From: Lineus longissimus
Taxonomy: Eukaryota > Nemertea > Pilidiophora > Heteronemertea > Lineidae
Direction: 5' to 3'
Assembly: GCF_910592395.1 (NCBI RefSeq)
Contig: NC_088314.1
Location: forward strand, 13,704,001 to 13,768,000
Length of the DNA stretch: 64,000 nucleotides
Position numbers and translations under genes: made by a program
The notes under the pieces: model-generated
What the model was told of the DNA's origin: nothing
Databases searched by the model: none
Seen by the model: only the letters and a program-made list of their open reading frames with translations
Shown here: in pieces, positions 22,997 to 33,688 of the stretch
Numbering within the stretch: the first letter of the stretch is position 1
Layout: every line of letters starts with the position of its first letter

Positions 22997-23343
22997 AGTG
23001 AATGAAACACATTACTTCCAGGTGTGCATAATTAATTAAGGCCCTCCTGCTTTTATGATTGCATGACATGTACAGATAACCTGATCTACATCACAACTTT
23101 TGCTGAACCCGCCGCCTGGCTCTAACAAGCCAGTTGCTAGCCTGATTAGGTAATCAAGTTATCAAACACATAATTGGCTATATCTTCAAAATGGATGGAG
23201 CTAATTGCATTTGGTTTTCTGTATTGTATAAAGTGTTAGGTACACTTTTGAAATCGTCTTACAGCAGAAAATGGCAAAAAACCTAGATATATGGCCTTTA
23301 ATCAAGTAATCAATATGATTTTGTGTTGTGACAATTCTGAACT

Positions 23344-23913
23344 TTACTTACAACACGCATTGCACTTACAGTGCGTTTTGCAGGTACTGCAACAACATCA
23401 CAAAACGCATGTACATTTTCCAGCCGTCTTGCAGTCCTGCATACCTCTGTCACTTTCTCCCCGCCGGCCTCACCTTTTAAAAAAATACTGAGAATCTGTT
23501 CTCTCAAACATGTTTTCCCCTCACATGCCACATCCAAGAAGCCCTTCATTGTGCTGTCCCTCTGTACATCCCCCCCTCTATAATCTAATAAATACGCCTT
23601 CGCTGCTCTCCCGTCCCGCCCAGCCCTCCAAATCTCTTGCCAATATTGCAGCGGACTCTTGCTTGCCCCCCAATGAAAAACAAAGCGCACATCCCTTAAT
23701 TCGATCTCCATCCCAAAAGCAAGAGTTGCTAATATCAATCTAATGTTTCCAGTTGGGGAGGTGAAGTCAGTCAGCACAGCGTTCATAGTGTCCTTATTTG
23801 TCAGGGGTTGGCCACATAACTGCTCGACGAGAACTGTGCCATCTTCACTCTTCCCTGCTTCCCCGAGGTAGCGCCTAATCTGGAAGTGGGTGGCAGTGAG
23901 GACTTTAGCTGTT
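23344..23913 (-). pseudogene. RecQ-like helicase, C-terminal exon
   Basis: An acceptor TTTTACAG precedes an open frame (VLTATHFQIRRYLGEAGK, VLVEQLCGQPLTNKD), then motif V ILATLAFGMEI (normally AFGMGI) and motif VI WQEIWRAGRDGR (normally QEIGRAGRDG). The RecQ zinc-binding segment follows (TCLREQILSIFLKG and later cysteines). In another frame the end reads CSTCKTHCKCNACC then TAA at 23,344-23,346, a cysteine-rich tail, so a frameshift or small intron separates it. Two invariant glycines replaced by E and W would harm ATPase action. Kolobok copy 2 begins right after the gene. Confidence 0.75.
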
Positions 23914-24934
23914 CTGTAAAATTAAGATTATATATATGAAACAGCCCTGTGGGCATTAAGAACATATTAACTTTAATTGAATTAAATTCTATGTTGAAGT
24001 CAACATCTTTATGAGATATTGTGAACCCCAAGTGAACTATTTAACTTTGCGTAATACTCCTCCTATACTTTTCAGAAAGGGGGAAGGGGGAGTTTGCCGG
24101 TCTATCCTTACCGCTTGTATTATAATTTGAGATAACCCCAATCTCCCAATTAAAATTGGGGTAAAAAGAAGGTTGTCATGTCAATCATTCTTGCCATAAA
24201 TCGCTTCATTCTGTCCATAATTCGTAGATAGGTATACTAGAAACATTACCTGAACTACATGATAGCTTTGGGAGCTTCTTCCCTCTGTTCTTTCATGACA
24301 TCAAGATAGGATGCAACACAGGAATGTTGCACTATTGATGATTTTGCCTTTTCATAATGTAGGTATATATTTGGCCTTCAATCAAAGAAAATGTGTTAAT
24401 GTCTCGATTACCCGATATAAGTAATTTTCTTAACATTGAAGAAACGGGAGATATGATTCACATGGTCGTCCAGTGCCATTCATCTTGTAGAATTGTTGAT
24501 GTAAAATAATCGGTTGGCGAAAGCACTGTTTTGCGATTGTTCAAGTTGGCCATATTGGTTACTTGAAGTGTTTGAAATGGCGGAATGTTGAGAATCATGC
24601 CAATATATTTATCTATTGAAATAGATAAATGGAGAGGCGTCATTTAAGGGATCCAGTGGTGGCACAAAATTTCCGGTTCTTTCGACTACCTGAAGGTATT
24701 TGAAATAACGAAATTGGTGTTTAACTCATGCAGTTCATTGACTGATGTCAGTAATATATATATTACCCAGATGCCCAACTCCCATAATCAACTACCTGAG
24801 GGGAAATCGAAATCACGCATTTGGTTTTAACCATTCAAAACTCCCCATTCTAAGCTTATAAGCGTTTCGTGATACGTTTCCTTAAAATTAACCGGGTTTT
24901 CCGCTAAGGGAGGTTCCAATGTAATTTTTTTTAC
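23914..24934. other. Helicase intron region without recognised exon
   Basis: The phases of the flanking helicase exons do not match across this interval, so an exon carrying motif IV may be missing or unrecognised here. I see no other gene. Short open frames have no domain. Confidence 0.4.
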
Positions 24935-25685
24935 CTATCTGGTCTGGTGTCTACGGTGGCCCATAGAGGACATGCGTTTATTTTCAATTATATTAGAATA
25001 TTTTTCTTTTTACAATGCGTTTTATTTCTCTCGAATTCCAACCGCCGTCGGATTTATTTCTCACCGCCGAAAAAATAATTTCCACCGCCGGGTAAAAAAT
25101 AATAATTCCCACCACCGCGGTGGAAATTAATATCCACCGCGGTGGAAATAATATCCACCCGGTGTCAATAACGAATTAGCTCCCGCTCCGATCTTTCTCA
25201 TGTTGTTACTCTCCTTGACCTGATACTAGTCCAGCCACAATCGTGGTTGTAAACATATTATTTCCACCACGGTGGATATTATTTCCACCGCGGTGGATAT
25301 TATTTCCACCGCGGTGGATATTAATTTCCACCGCGGTCGATATTAATTTCCACCGCGGTGGTGGGAATTATTATTTTTTACCCGGCGGTGGAAATTATTT
25401 TTTCGGCGGTGAGAAAGAAATCCGACGGCGGTTGTAATTCGAGAGAAAAAAAACGCATTGTAAAAAGAAAAATATTCTAATATATTGAAAATAAACGCAT
25501 GTCCTCTATGGGCCACCGTAGGTGTCACCACTATCTTTGTGACCTCCCAGTCCTTGAAATGAAGGATTCTAAGGATGTCCTTCAAAATATCATCTGTTGC
25601 CGTTGCTGTCAGCATAAGAAGATTGCAGGTAATCCTGGGTAAAATATCGGCTATGGTCCTATATGCAGGACGAAAGTCTTGTCCC
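24935..25685 (-). pseudogene. RecQ-like helicase, motif III exon split by insertion
   Basis: The exon begins after TTGCAG with a G completing a Trp codon, then GQDFRPAYRTIADILPR and LLMLTATATDDI, the TAT box (motif III) of RecQ-family SF2 helicases. At KIVVTP the reading is broken by the foldback element at 24,952-25,520. Its 6-bp target duplication allows the empty site to be read: after the element come three more codons (D, Q, I) and a GTAAAA donor at 24,934. A transposon thus split a coding exon. Confidence 0.75.
24946..25526. mobile_element. Foldback element with 6-bp target duplication
   Basis: The body 24,952-25,520 starts TACGGTGGCCCATAGAGG and ends with its complement, between GGTGTC repeats at 24,946-24,951 and 25,521-25,526. 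TIRs exceed 200 bp and include several copies of the palindromic unit TTTCCACCGCGGTGGA. The roughly 90-bp centre is unique. There is no transposase. The CCGCGG-centred subrepeats could each form a hairpin. Superfamily unknown. Confidence 0.85.
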
Positions 25686-25991
25686 CTGCAAGTCATTTTT
25701 CATACAATTGAATTAATATTTATAATATTTTAAGAACATTTTTATATATGTTGAAGCATTCTCAAAAGCAGCGATTGTATTGAAGCATATTTGATACCAC
25801 TTCATCACACTACTATTAGTGCTAAGGAATTTATGGTAAAAAAAGAACACGTGCTTTTTGTGAACTCCATGTAAAGTGGTAGTGCCGACCGAAAATAAGA
25901 TGACAGGAAGAACTACCGCTAGATGTTCTCGTGAAATCCATGTTTATTTATGATTGCAAAACATGTCAAAACTGATTCGCGGTAAACTTGC

Positions 25992-26100
25992 CAACTTGAT
26001 AAACAGTGCACCTCATCTAAAACAAGTAATTTCACTTGTTGAAGTCGGTTTTTAAAACATCTCCCATTGCAGATTTCGGGGGAAGTAATGACCACTTTTT
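25992..26100 (-). pseudogene. RecQ-like helicase, DEVH-box exon
   Basis: The minus frame reads VVITSPEICNGRCFKNRLQQ then LLVLDEVHCLSSW, motif II (DEAH-type, here DEVH) of RecQ helicases. Its 3' end is best explained by a GC donor (AGTTG|GCAAGTTT at 25,991-25,990), which joins in phase to the next exon to restore SSW-GQDFRP. The 5' edge is uncertain; an in-frame TAA precedes VVITSPE, so the true acceptor lies at or after it. A stretch of about 35 residues between motif I and this exon is not located. Confidence 0.65.
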
Positions 26101-28152
26101 ACTGCCCTGCTAATGCAGCTGAAAGACAATTTCACTGAACTAAATGATCATGCCAAGAGGGGATGGTGTAAGAAATAAAATTTGTTCCAACAACATCATC
26201 ATTTATTGTAATTAATGAGATTCGGGGGAACTCGGTATTAACTCGGTATTAGCGAGTTTCTCCACTGGAAGTCTACAAATTACGGATTACGACTTGCTCT
26301 TTATCGTAGAAATTAATCACAAGGCTTATCAACGTCCGTGACCCTTCGAAGGTGCATGTGGGATTCAAGAGATTTCAACGAAGTACCCCAAAATCTATGC
26401 GGTGGACATCCGCGAAGGTAGTGACTCGTGCGGAAATATCATGCGTGACTGTCTGTTTCTAAATGAATCCGGTGGGTTATTTGTTTTAACGTATACCCCA
26501 CTTGCAAAGTTATTCTGGATGCAAAGTTGGGTAGAACTTCTCCATCCTTATTTCGACCGTCACTTATCTAACTACATGTAATGAAACTGATAAGTTCCGT
26601 ATATGTTGACCTTCCTAACACAGCATGAATTCATGCTGTGTTAGGAGAGGGAGCGGAATTTGTTTATACTTTCGTAAAATCAATATTACTTTTGATATTA
26701 TGGTGAATATGTGAAAATACAATGTAGTAAGTTGGAGTCTGATGTTTGGTGTTTAGCGCAAGGTGGCTTTTTGTGATATAAATCCTTTTTCTTATTTGAA
26801 TTGTTATGCCAAACAACATGTAGAGAGGGAGCGCAGTTTGTTTATATTTACGTATAATCAATATTACTTTTGATATTATGGTGATATGGGGGGAGGGGGG
26901 GGGGGGGGCATTGGTACCTCCTGTTGTATACCGTATGATTAAAAAATATGTGAAAATACAATGTTGTAAGTTGGAGTCTGATGTTTGTTATTGAATAAAT
27001 ATTTAATTGCTGTTATAATTGAAATATTGTTTCCTTCCTGGTCTGGATAGACTGCACATGTAGATTCAGCTGGATGTCTTGTGGCGTCTCTATCTGGGCT
27101 AAGACAAGATGAAAGTGACTCAAGACACTGGACTGGGGGTCCAAAGTCTATGATCGTTGTCACTGTAGGATACGAAAATGCGGCATGATCAGACTGCTTT
27201 CCCGCCCCAAAATGCGGCCCATGTAGAATTATTACCACCAAGTGTTGTAATTGTCCTGAAAATGACATACTGTAGCACCTCCCTTAGCGGACACTACTAT
27301 ATATGAAAAACACTAGGTTTTGTCACAAATTGGTCGTTTGCATTCAATTTGACCTCTCTAATCTAGACACCTCTCTATTAAGGACGGCAATTGTCAGTCC
27401 CGAGTGTGTCCTCAACTGTAGTTCCGAAAGTAGGTACCTTCTCGACCTTGCTTTGATGTTTCGGCCAGTATCGGCAGTGTTGACAGTCTATACCGGTCTT
27501 GGATGAGGCGGGCTTTGCAGATATCAATGCCCGTAAGGGACTAATCACCAAAGTGAAATATCCCTGAAAAATACATAAGATTTATACGAGGTGGAACTAG
27601 TATTTCATTCGGGTGATAAAAGCAGCGCGTGCTACACAGTCAGAGATTGCAGATTTAAATATCCTCGGGGAGATGGCCTAATTTTGAGTTGATCCGAAAT
27701 GTCGGATTTCAAATCCGGAATCAAATTCACCAAACCATGACACACTAATACATGTATAAGAAAGAAATTGTTCAAGGGGCAGCTGTATGTGCTAGAGCTG
27801 GAAATAGAAGCAGCTGCTCACTGGAACCCTCGGAAGAAGACGCTGTGAGCTTGCTGGTTGAGATCGACAAGTTTTTCATTTCACTATTTTCCGCCTTTTT
27901 TGAAATCTGGAGACATCAATATTTGTTGCATTATCTCCTGTTGCCATTTAGGCGTATTTTCTGTGCGACATGCGCCTATAGTTTTGCTGTGACTGGTCAC
28001 ATAATAGTTAGCACCGCCAAGTAATGGGACAACCGTTGGATGGTGTCAACGCATTGCTGTCCCTTATTGTCTAGTGTCGCCCCTTTACTGGATAGTCGTT
28101 GCCGACCCGGCCGTTTTTCAATGTAATTTTCCAATAATAAGAAGTTACTTAC
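26101..28152. other. Large helicase intron with repeats
   Basis: No exon recognised. Contains a 32-bp perfect palindrome at 26,614-26,645, a duplicated block (AATCAATATTACTTTTGATA at about 26,681 and 26,855; GTTGGAGTCTGATGTTTG at about 26,734 and 26,969), and a G-run at 26,887-26,908. Motif Ia, expected between the Walker A and DEVH exons, was not found. Confidence 0.5.
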
Positions 28153-28293
28153 TGGTGGGAACTGTGATGCTGGGACCACGAAACAAAGTGTTTTCCCACA
28201 CCTCGTCGGTAGTACTGCCAAAACATCCCTTCCTTTTTGAACATTCGTCACCACTTTTTGTTGCCAAAATCTCAAAGGGGGAATGTCGCACAT
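28153..28293 (-). pseudogene. RecQ-like helicase, Walker A exon
   Basis: From ATG at 28,293: PPLRFWQQKVVTNVQKGRD then VLAVLPTRCGKTLCFVVPA. The RFWQQ text is the Q-motif region and PTRCGKT is motif I (usual PTGxGKS/T; the second Gly is C here). A GTAAGT donor follows at 28,152. RecQ helicases unwind DNA 3'-5' in repair and recombination. This is the most N-terminal exon found. Gene order on the minus strand is 28.3, 26.1, 25.7, 23.9 kb. Confidence 0.7.
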
Positions 28294-30044
28294 GATGATT
28301 TTGATAATGAAGAACTGACAACGTGGCAGTGCATAGTTCTCGTACTCGGATTAAAGGAAACCTATACAGGGAAACGCTTATAAAAGTTCGTAATTTTGAA
28401 CGGCCCGGATAAAGCTGAGGCGTGAATAAGCTGCCATTGCCAAATGTTAGTAGTTTCGAGTAGCCAATGAGCTGCATAACAAGTAATCACCATGTTATTT
28501 ATTTCTACCACGTTCGGCTATTTTAAATAAAGCCTTGTGACACGACTGGACGCAAGGGCCCAACGCGCCGCGTAGCGGCAAAAAAGCGAAGCTGGCGAAA
28601 CATTTATAACGGGTCACCGTCACTTATTATTGGACTTATAGCGCATTTACGGGGTTGCAATTATTTTGCTTTATAGTGTCACCAGGAAAGAAAAGCATGC
28701 GACCTAACGCCGATCTATTTGTATAAAGTGATAATTGGAAGGTATATAGTAGGAAATATCAATAAAATAATCATTCCATGTCGTCTTTTGAGGGCATTTT
28801 TGATTGTAAAAAATATATGTGTACGTCACCGTAGTCTCTGCAATGATAATTTTATCAGAGCAGTCTCGCGCAAGTAGAAGTTCTTTACCTATTAGTTCTT
28901 CACTTATTAGTCTCAACGTCTGGCGCAAAGCCAGACGTTTTCCATTACGATTTCACTACGATGTTTGACAAGAAGGAGCAGTGCGCGAGATATGCTAATG
29001 AGCAGACTTCCCTCGCTTGAGTTTCTGAAGAATGTTCCATATCGCGCTAAGCTCATCACTGCTGATTGTGACAGGCGTGCAGCGGTAGGTATCTGCTCCC
29101 CAACTTCCACCCTAATACGGTACAATAAGTTACCATGATGGGAATGGGACAATGCCCTCACTGTGTATGGAGTCATAGGGATAAGAAGACATTATTCATT
29201 AGTGTTGATACAAGTGATTTTGCCCAAAAAGCATGCGCATTCAAAAAACAAAATATGCAAGGTATCACGTACATGACCATGACGACGTGCAGAAAGTGCA
29301 CTGGCCAGTGCATACCCTATGGCTATGTACTAGTAAACATGGTAAACATGAACAACATCATTATTCATCGGCAGTTCATTTTACTCCGAGCTTTTCCTGA
29401 AACATATAGCCATGATGATTAGGCCTACCATGTACCATGACCAATAACAGCACTAGATCATGTAGATGTCAACAAGTTCACATGAACCGTATAATCCCGC
29501 ATGGCGCATGTGGGGCATGCGTCTAAACCAAAGCCCCAAAATCACTTGTTTTGGTCTATTTCACTTGTGTTTCCCCCGTCTCCCAGTCCATAATACATTT
29601 ACAGTTTACAATCCCCGATCATGGCCCAACAAAAGGTCATCGGTTGACTAAAGGAACACAACTGTTCAATGGATTGTGTTGAATGCGATCAAACTACGTC
29701 TTTTCAATCGTGGATTGTAAATTTAACCCCATGGGCCTAGAGAATGCCCTATAACAATACTTTCGACACAGTTATTATCTCCGCTGCCTCCACCATGTTA
29801 CACACAGTGCTCACTGCTGATTCTAAAATGCGCCACCTAGTCAAAACAGGACATATGTTCTTCTAGGAATAGATCTCTTTCCAATATTTCGTCATTCCAC
29901 TATCGTCATCACCTCATCATACTTTCATTGACATTACAGGCACACATCCACAGAGCACTCTTCAAATCATCTACACAGTGGTTATCCAACTAGGATTATA
30001 AAGGTAATTTCCTAGCCCCGCACAGTGGGTTTCAGTCTTGATAA
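28294..30044. other. Mostly non-coding; short repeat shared with 30.9 kb
   Basis: About 140 bp at 28,945-29,085 (GATTTCACTACGATGTTTGA onward) repeats at 30,896-31,035 inside the TIR element. About 150 bp near 29,890-30,010 repeats at 30,245-30,375. No gene is supported. Confidence 0.45.
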
Positions 30045-31316
30045 AGGGGCACTATTGCTAGCAGCTAGGTAGGCAAGATAAAGTTAGACGAAGTAGCCGA
30101 TAGGGGTCTCTCACCCCTCAAAGTCCGTCACAACTATTCAAGTTTGTACAAGGAATACATGCAGCGCTGACTCTAACAAGACCCAATGGGAATGTCGCAC
30201 AGTCATCTGTCAAAAACAAGACCTATGTTGCAGTATGATCTCTTGCCAATATTTGATAATTGCACTATCGTCATCACCTCATCATACTTCATTGACATTA
30301 CAGGCACACATTGACATAGACCACTGTTGCAGTCAACGACACAGTCGCTATCCAAGTAGCATTATAGAGGTAATTATCATTATCATACCTCATTAGCATG
30401 TGAACCAATCACGTCGCGTCCTTTGCGATTACGGCAAAGCCTCATGGAATAATGTCTTTCACCGTTGAATAATTTTTCATATTCCATGCCTACAACTTCA
30501 ACTTCTTCATATTCCATGGCTAGAAGTTCAATACTAATATAATATCCAAGATAAAGTTACAAGAAGTAGTCAATAGGGGTCTCTCACCTCTCACTGTATG
30601 TCCACACTATTCACGCTTGTACGAGGAATACATTCAATGCTGAATCTAACAACACCCAGTGCCCTTACTCTGTATATTAGTCACTGGAAGATGGCCCATT
30701 TCACTCCTTGCTTCTACTTCACCTATAGTCTCATTGCAAACGCCTCAGTTCTATGATATCACATTCACTTTCAGCTGTCATGCAACGCAACAACTGTGCT
30801 ATCTGCCATCGCACATCAACGAAGAAGTGCAGCCGCCCACATTCCACCTCACGTCTGTTCGACCAGCTGCAATCCTCGAGGACGCCCCACTGTACCACGA
30901 TTTCACTACGATGTTTGACAAGAAGGAGCAGTGCGCGAGATAGGCAAATGAGCAGACTTCCCTCGCTTGAGTTTCGGAAGAATGTTCCATATCGCGCTAA
31001 GCTCACCACTGCTGACCATGACAGGCGTGCATTGGACTGGTACAGGTTGGAACTGAACATTGAATATGCTGGTGGTGACGCTTTCTGATGAGAAGTTGGT
31101 CGTGACTGATGCAGTATCCTTGGACTTGTCCACAGCATCGTTCAATCATTGCTCTCTGAGCTGCCTTGATTCTGTACTTACCCAAATACTAAGACCAAAT
31201 GCCTGTTGACTGTGCTTTAAGAGAGACTGGCGCCATGCCTAGAGATATGACTGACCCCTATTGGCAAATTTGTATGACTTTATCTTGCCTACCTAGCTGC
31301 TGCCTATAGTCTCCCT
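30045..31316. mobile_element. TIR-bounded 1.27-kb element
   Basis: The left end AGGGGCACTATTGCTAGCAG, continuing CTAGGTAGGCAAGATAAAGT, is mirrored at the right end, which finishes CTATAGTCTCCCT before TTAA (31,317-31,320). The left flank is ATAA, a degraded TTAA. The termini are those of the small TTAA MITEs at 11.9 and 58.5 kb, so this is a longer relative. Internal direct repeats are present (GATAGGGGTCTCTCAC-like text at about 30,098 and AATAGGGGTCTCTCAC near 30,571). Confidence 0.6.
30753..31088 (+). CDS. Open frame inside TIR element, unknown
   Basis: A 111-residue frame with NNCAICHRTSTKKCSR near the start, reminiscent of the first half of a MYND or similar zinc finger, and LEFRKNVPYRAKLTTAD later. 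Part repeats at 28,945-29,085. Cysteine spacing after KKC is not conserved. Uncertain whether coding. Confidence 0.25.
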   Translation: MISHSLSAVMQRNNCAICHRTSTKKCSRPHSTSRLFDQLQSSRTPHCTTISLRCLTRRSSARDRQMSRLPSLEFRKNVPYRAKLTTADHDRRALDWYRLELNIEYAGGDAF

Positions 31317-31556
31317 TTAACTGCGGAGCACTTCAAAGTCGATAAAATGCCATGTTCCACCTTTTAATGTGTTCAGACCGCCATTTTCAAAATAATCAAG
31401 TCAGGACACTGCCTTCTAGTCTCATAATAAATTTTGCTTTCCTCAATAATAACATTTCTTCTTCTTCAATGCTTTCATCATTCCAAACTTCTCCTCCTCT
31501 GACTTTTACAGGGGTACAGTCATGGCAATCAAAACCCAAATACTGAGACCAAATGC

Positions 31557-31620
31557 CTGTTGACTGTGCTTTAAGAGAGACTGGCGCCATGCCTAGTCTC
31601 TCTTAAAGCACAGTCAACAG
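31557..31620. repeat. 26-bp-stem hairpin
   Basis: Stem 31,557-31,582 pairs perfectly with 31,595-31,620 around the 12-nt loop GGCGCCATGCCT. The left arm and its flank also occur at about 31,195-31,250, so the hairpin arose by an inverted copy of existing sequence. Confidence 0.85.
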
Positions 31621-32179
31621 ACACCAACCCCCTCAGACTCAGAAACCACAAACGCCCAACCCTTCCTGCTACCTTAATACTTCTGGATTTCTTTAAAGAG
31701 GCTCCTCGATAAATGGTTACATCGACTCGAACAGTGAAGTTCCCTGTCACAATATACATTATTGTGGGCCCTGTTTGTGCCGTGGAACTTAGGCCCAACC
31801 AAGTGATTTTTATGTTTCTGGTTGTCATTATTATAGTGGTTGGCATAGCCTACTGTGGACACTTTCATTTGTGGATTACTTTGTCATCAGTATGTTTGAT
31901 CATGAAAAATGGACATTAAAGGTATAACTGAATGGCGCCAACATGTGGGTTTAGAAGGTCTAAGTATGCATTAAGTGTTTCAGATTATGATTGTGTCAAC
32001 TCCGGAAAACAGATCGATACAGTAATATCACTTTAATCTATATCTGTTTATTGATTGGACCTTGAGGCTCTTGATCAGTCCGAATGGCTCGGGATGACGA
32101 TAGCACCGGAGTTTGGAAATGGTCTAACTTTGAACGAGTCATCTCCGATGGTCGGCGAACACCGAAAAAAGGTTAGGAG
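31621..32179. other. Non-coding stretch
   Basis: No gene supported. A 68-residue plus-strand frame at 31,713-31,919 is hydrophobic but has no other support. Confidence 0.35.
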
Positions 32180-32214
32180 ATGACATACGGGCTGATCAAG
32201 ATGCGCGAAGATAT

Positions 32215-32397
32215 ATGTTTGTACTTGTACCGGTTTACCTTTATCATCACAACGTATCAAAACCAAACCCTCACAATAGTGTTTGATAGTTATAATGACG
32301 GAATAAGCTATGTGTGGCCGTGCACACACCTCGTACTTTATCGTGGTTTGCCCGATTTCAATATTGTGTCCTCATCGGTATCTATAAAAAGGTAAGC
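32215..32397 (+). CDS. Duplicated exon of unknown gene (copy 1)
   Basis: An open frame LYRFTFIITTYQNQT, FDSYNDGISYVWPCTH, VLYRGLPDFNIVSSS ends AAAAG at a GTAAGC donor. About 170 bp matches 48,596-48,765 at roughly 80 percent by eye, and that copy also ends at GTAAGC. The repeated edge at a splice donor suggests a real exon. No domain recognised; alternating hydrophobics suggest beta strands. Confidence 0.4.
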
Positions 32398-32699
32398 ACA
32401 CTTTTTGAGGTAAACTGATTACCATCCTTAGGGCCAAAGAGAGATGAGATGTCATATTAAGTAAGAAAAACAAGATTGCTTTGCAGGGAAACCATCAATT
32501 CTGTGAACGTCGCTTTCAGCGTCACTGCCCAGGATCGGACGTCTATATCTGATTACGTGGTTTCGTTCCTGCTTGAATTGGCCGCCATTGCTACCGAATT
32601 GCCTACATGTAGGCAATTTTCATTTTTAAGCAACATTTAGGCCAACGTGCCACACGAATGTTTGTGATAATGGCTAAATAAATGCATTATAATAAAATA

Positions 32700-32850
32700 T
32701 TTTTGTTTTCAAGATCATACATTTTTGTAATTTTATCCCCAAAGTGAGTACGAATCTGTGGTCGCGGCCATTTCAGTCAGATTACACTATATAATCGCAA
32801 TGTGTACTGGACAGCGATGTCATGACAAGGAATATGATGCTGGCAGAGAG
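32700..32850 (+). repeat. Segment shared with 5,150-5,270 (minus)
   Basis: It matches the reverse complement of 5,150-5,270 over about 120 bp (TTTTATCCCCAAAGT, TACGAATCTGTGGTCG, ATCGCAATGTGT, ATGCTGGCAGAGA-like blocks). In the lower copy this directly precedes the LamG-like exon, so it may be 5' intron or exon of that gene family; here the LamG part is absent. Confidence 0.5.
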
Positions 32851-33646
32851 AAAATGCTTGATTATTTTGTCTTCTTTGGAGATTGCATCGCTTTTGCATT
32901 TTATTGATTTGCAATAATACTATTTAACATATTGTTAGAACCCTAAACGGAAAATCCACAAACACAAAAGCTTGTCGATTATGTTGAATTAGAATTTAAT
33001 AGATACTCAGCCATTGACAGAACCAGCAAACGAATCGTCACTTGTTAAAACGTAACATACCAGTAACATAACTTGAACAAGAAATCATACAAATGGAGCA
33101 ACGCAACAATGTAATGTAGGCCACCGTCTTACATCAAACATGATCTTGACATCTTGACATGTTCGGAACCAGACTAGGGATATGGAATCTATAACTGGGG
33201 CTATCCATCCGCTAAGATAGGTCTCTTCCTGCCAAGCATCTTCAAAATGGTATATAAGAGGACGGTACTGTCTATAAGAACATTGCAGTTGCACAGACAC
33301 GTGTATGGAGGCAGGCCCTGCATAGATAGTTCATTGTTTGAAGTGAATAAGGTCATCGATTTCCAACCTTTGCTTCCAAAAATGGTGATGCCCCAATTCG
33401 CGCATCTTTTCTTCACACTCGTTTGTATGTGGCAATACGGGCCAGAATGGACAGAAGGGAATGTTCAAAATGGCATGGCTCCACAAGAAGGTAACTTAAA
33501 CACATCCGCACTGAACCCCGATCAAAAATTCTGCGTGTATTATTATTCAGTGCCACCATCATTGTGAAGTAGCTTTTATTATTGCTTTTAATTGGCATGC
33601 GTACTTCACTGCTCGGTTGTCATTGACTTGCTTGGTTAACATGTAG

Positions 33647-33688
33647 CAATTTCGGTGAGCCTCCTCAATGGGAAGGACAAAATTAGGG
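33647..33688 (+). CDS. Short exon of LamG-like family (copy 1)
   Basis: Between ATGTAG and GGTAAGTTTTGA lies a 42-nt frame reading ISVSLLNGKDKIR. A near-identical exon at 42,021-42,063 reads ISLSLLNGKDKNIR with the same donor context. Such SLLNG/PLNG text commonly starts a LamG domain. The flanking intron is also similar, so this is a segmental copy. Confidence 0.4.

Larger units (their letters stand above)
21905..23301 (-). mobile_element. Kolobok-type TTAA transposon, copy 2
   Basis: The body 21,909-23,297 lies between TTAA at 21,905-21,908 and 23,298-23,301. Termini AGGCCACATATCAAGG and CCTAGATATATGGCCT match copy 1 inverted. It encodes an intact THAP frame (minus) and, convergently, a short acidic frame (plus). 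At 1,389 bp it lacks a transposase catalytic region. The right end lies about 40 bp from the last codon of the RecQ-like gene. Confidence 0.85.

Noticed and set aside
16246-23297. P-element origin for the THAP frames
   Set aside because: P elements make 8-bp target duplications; here both copies are flanked by TTAA, which fits Kolobok-type elements.
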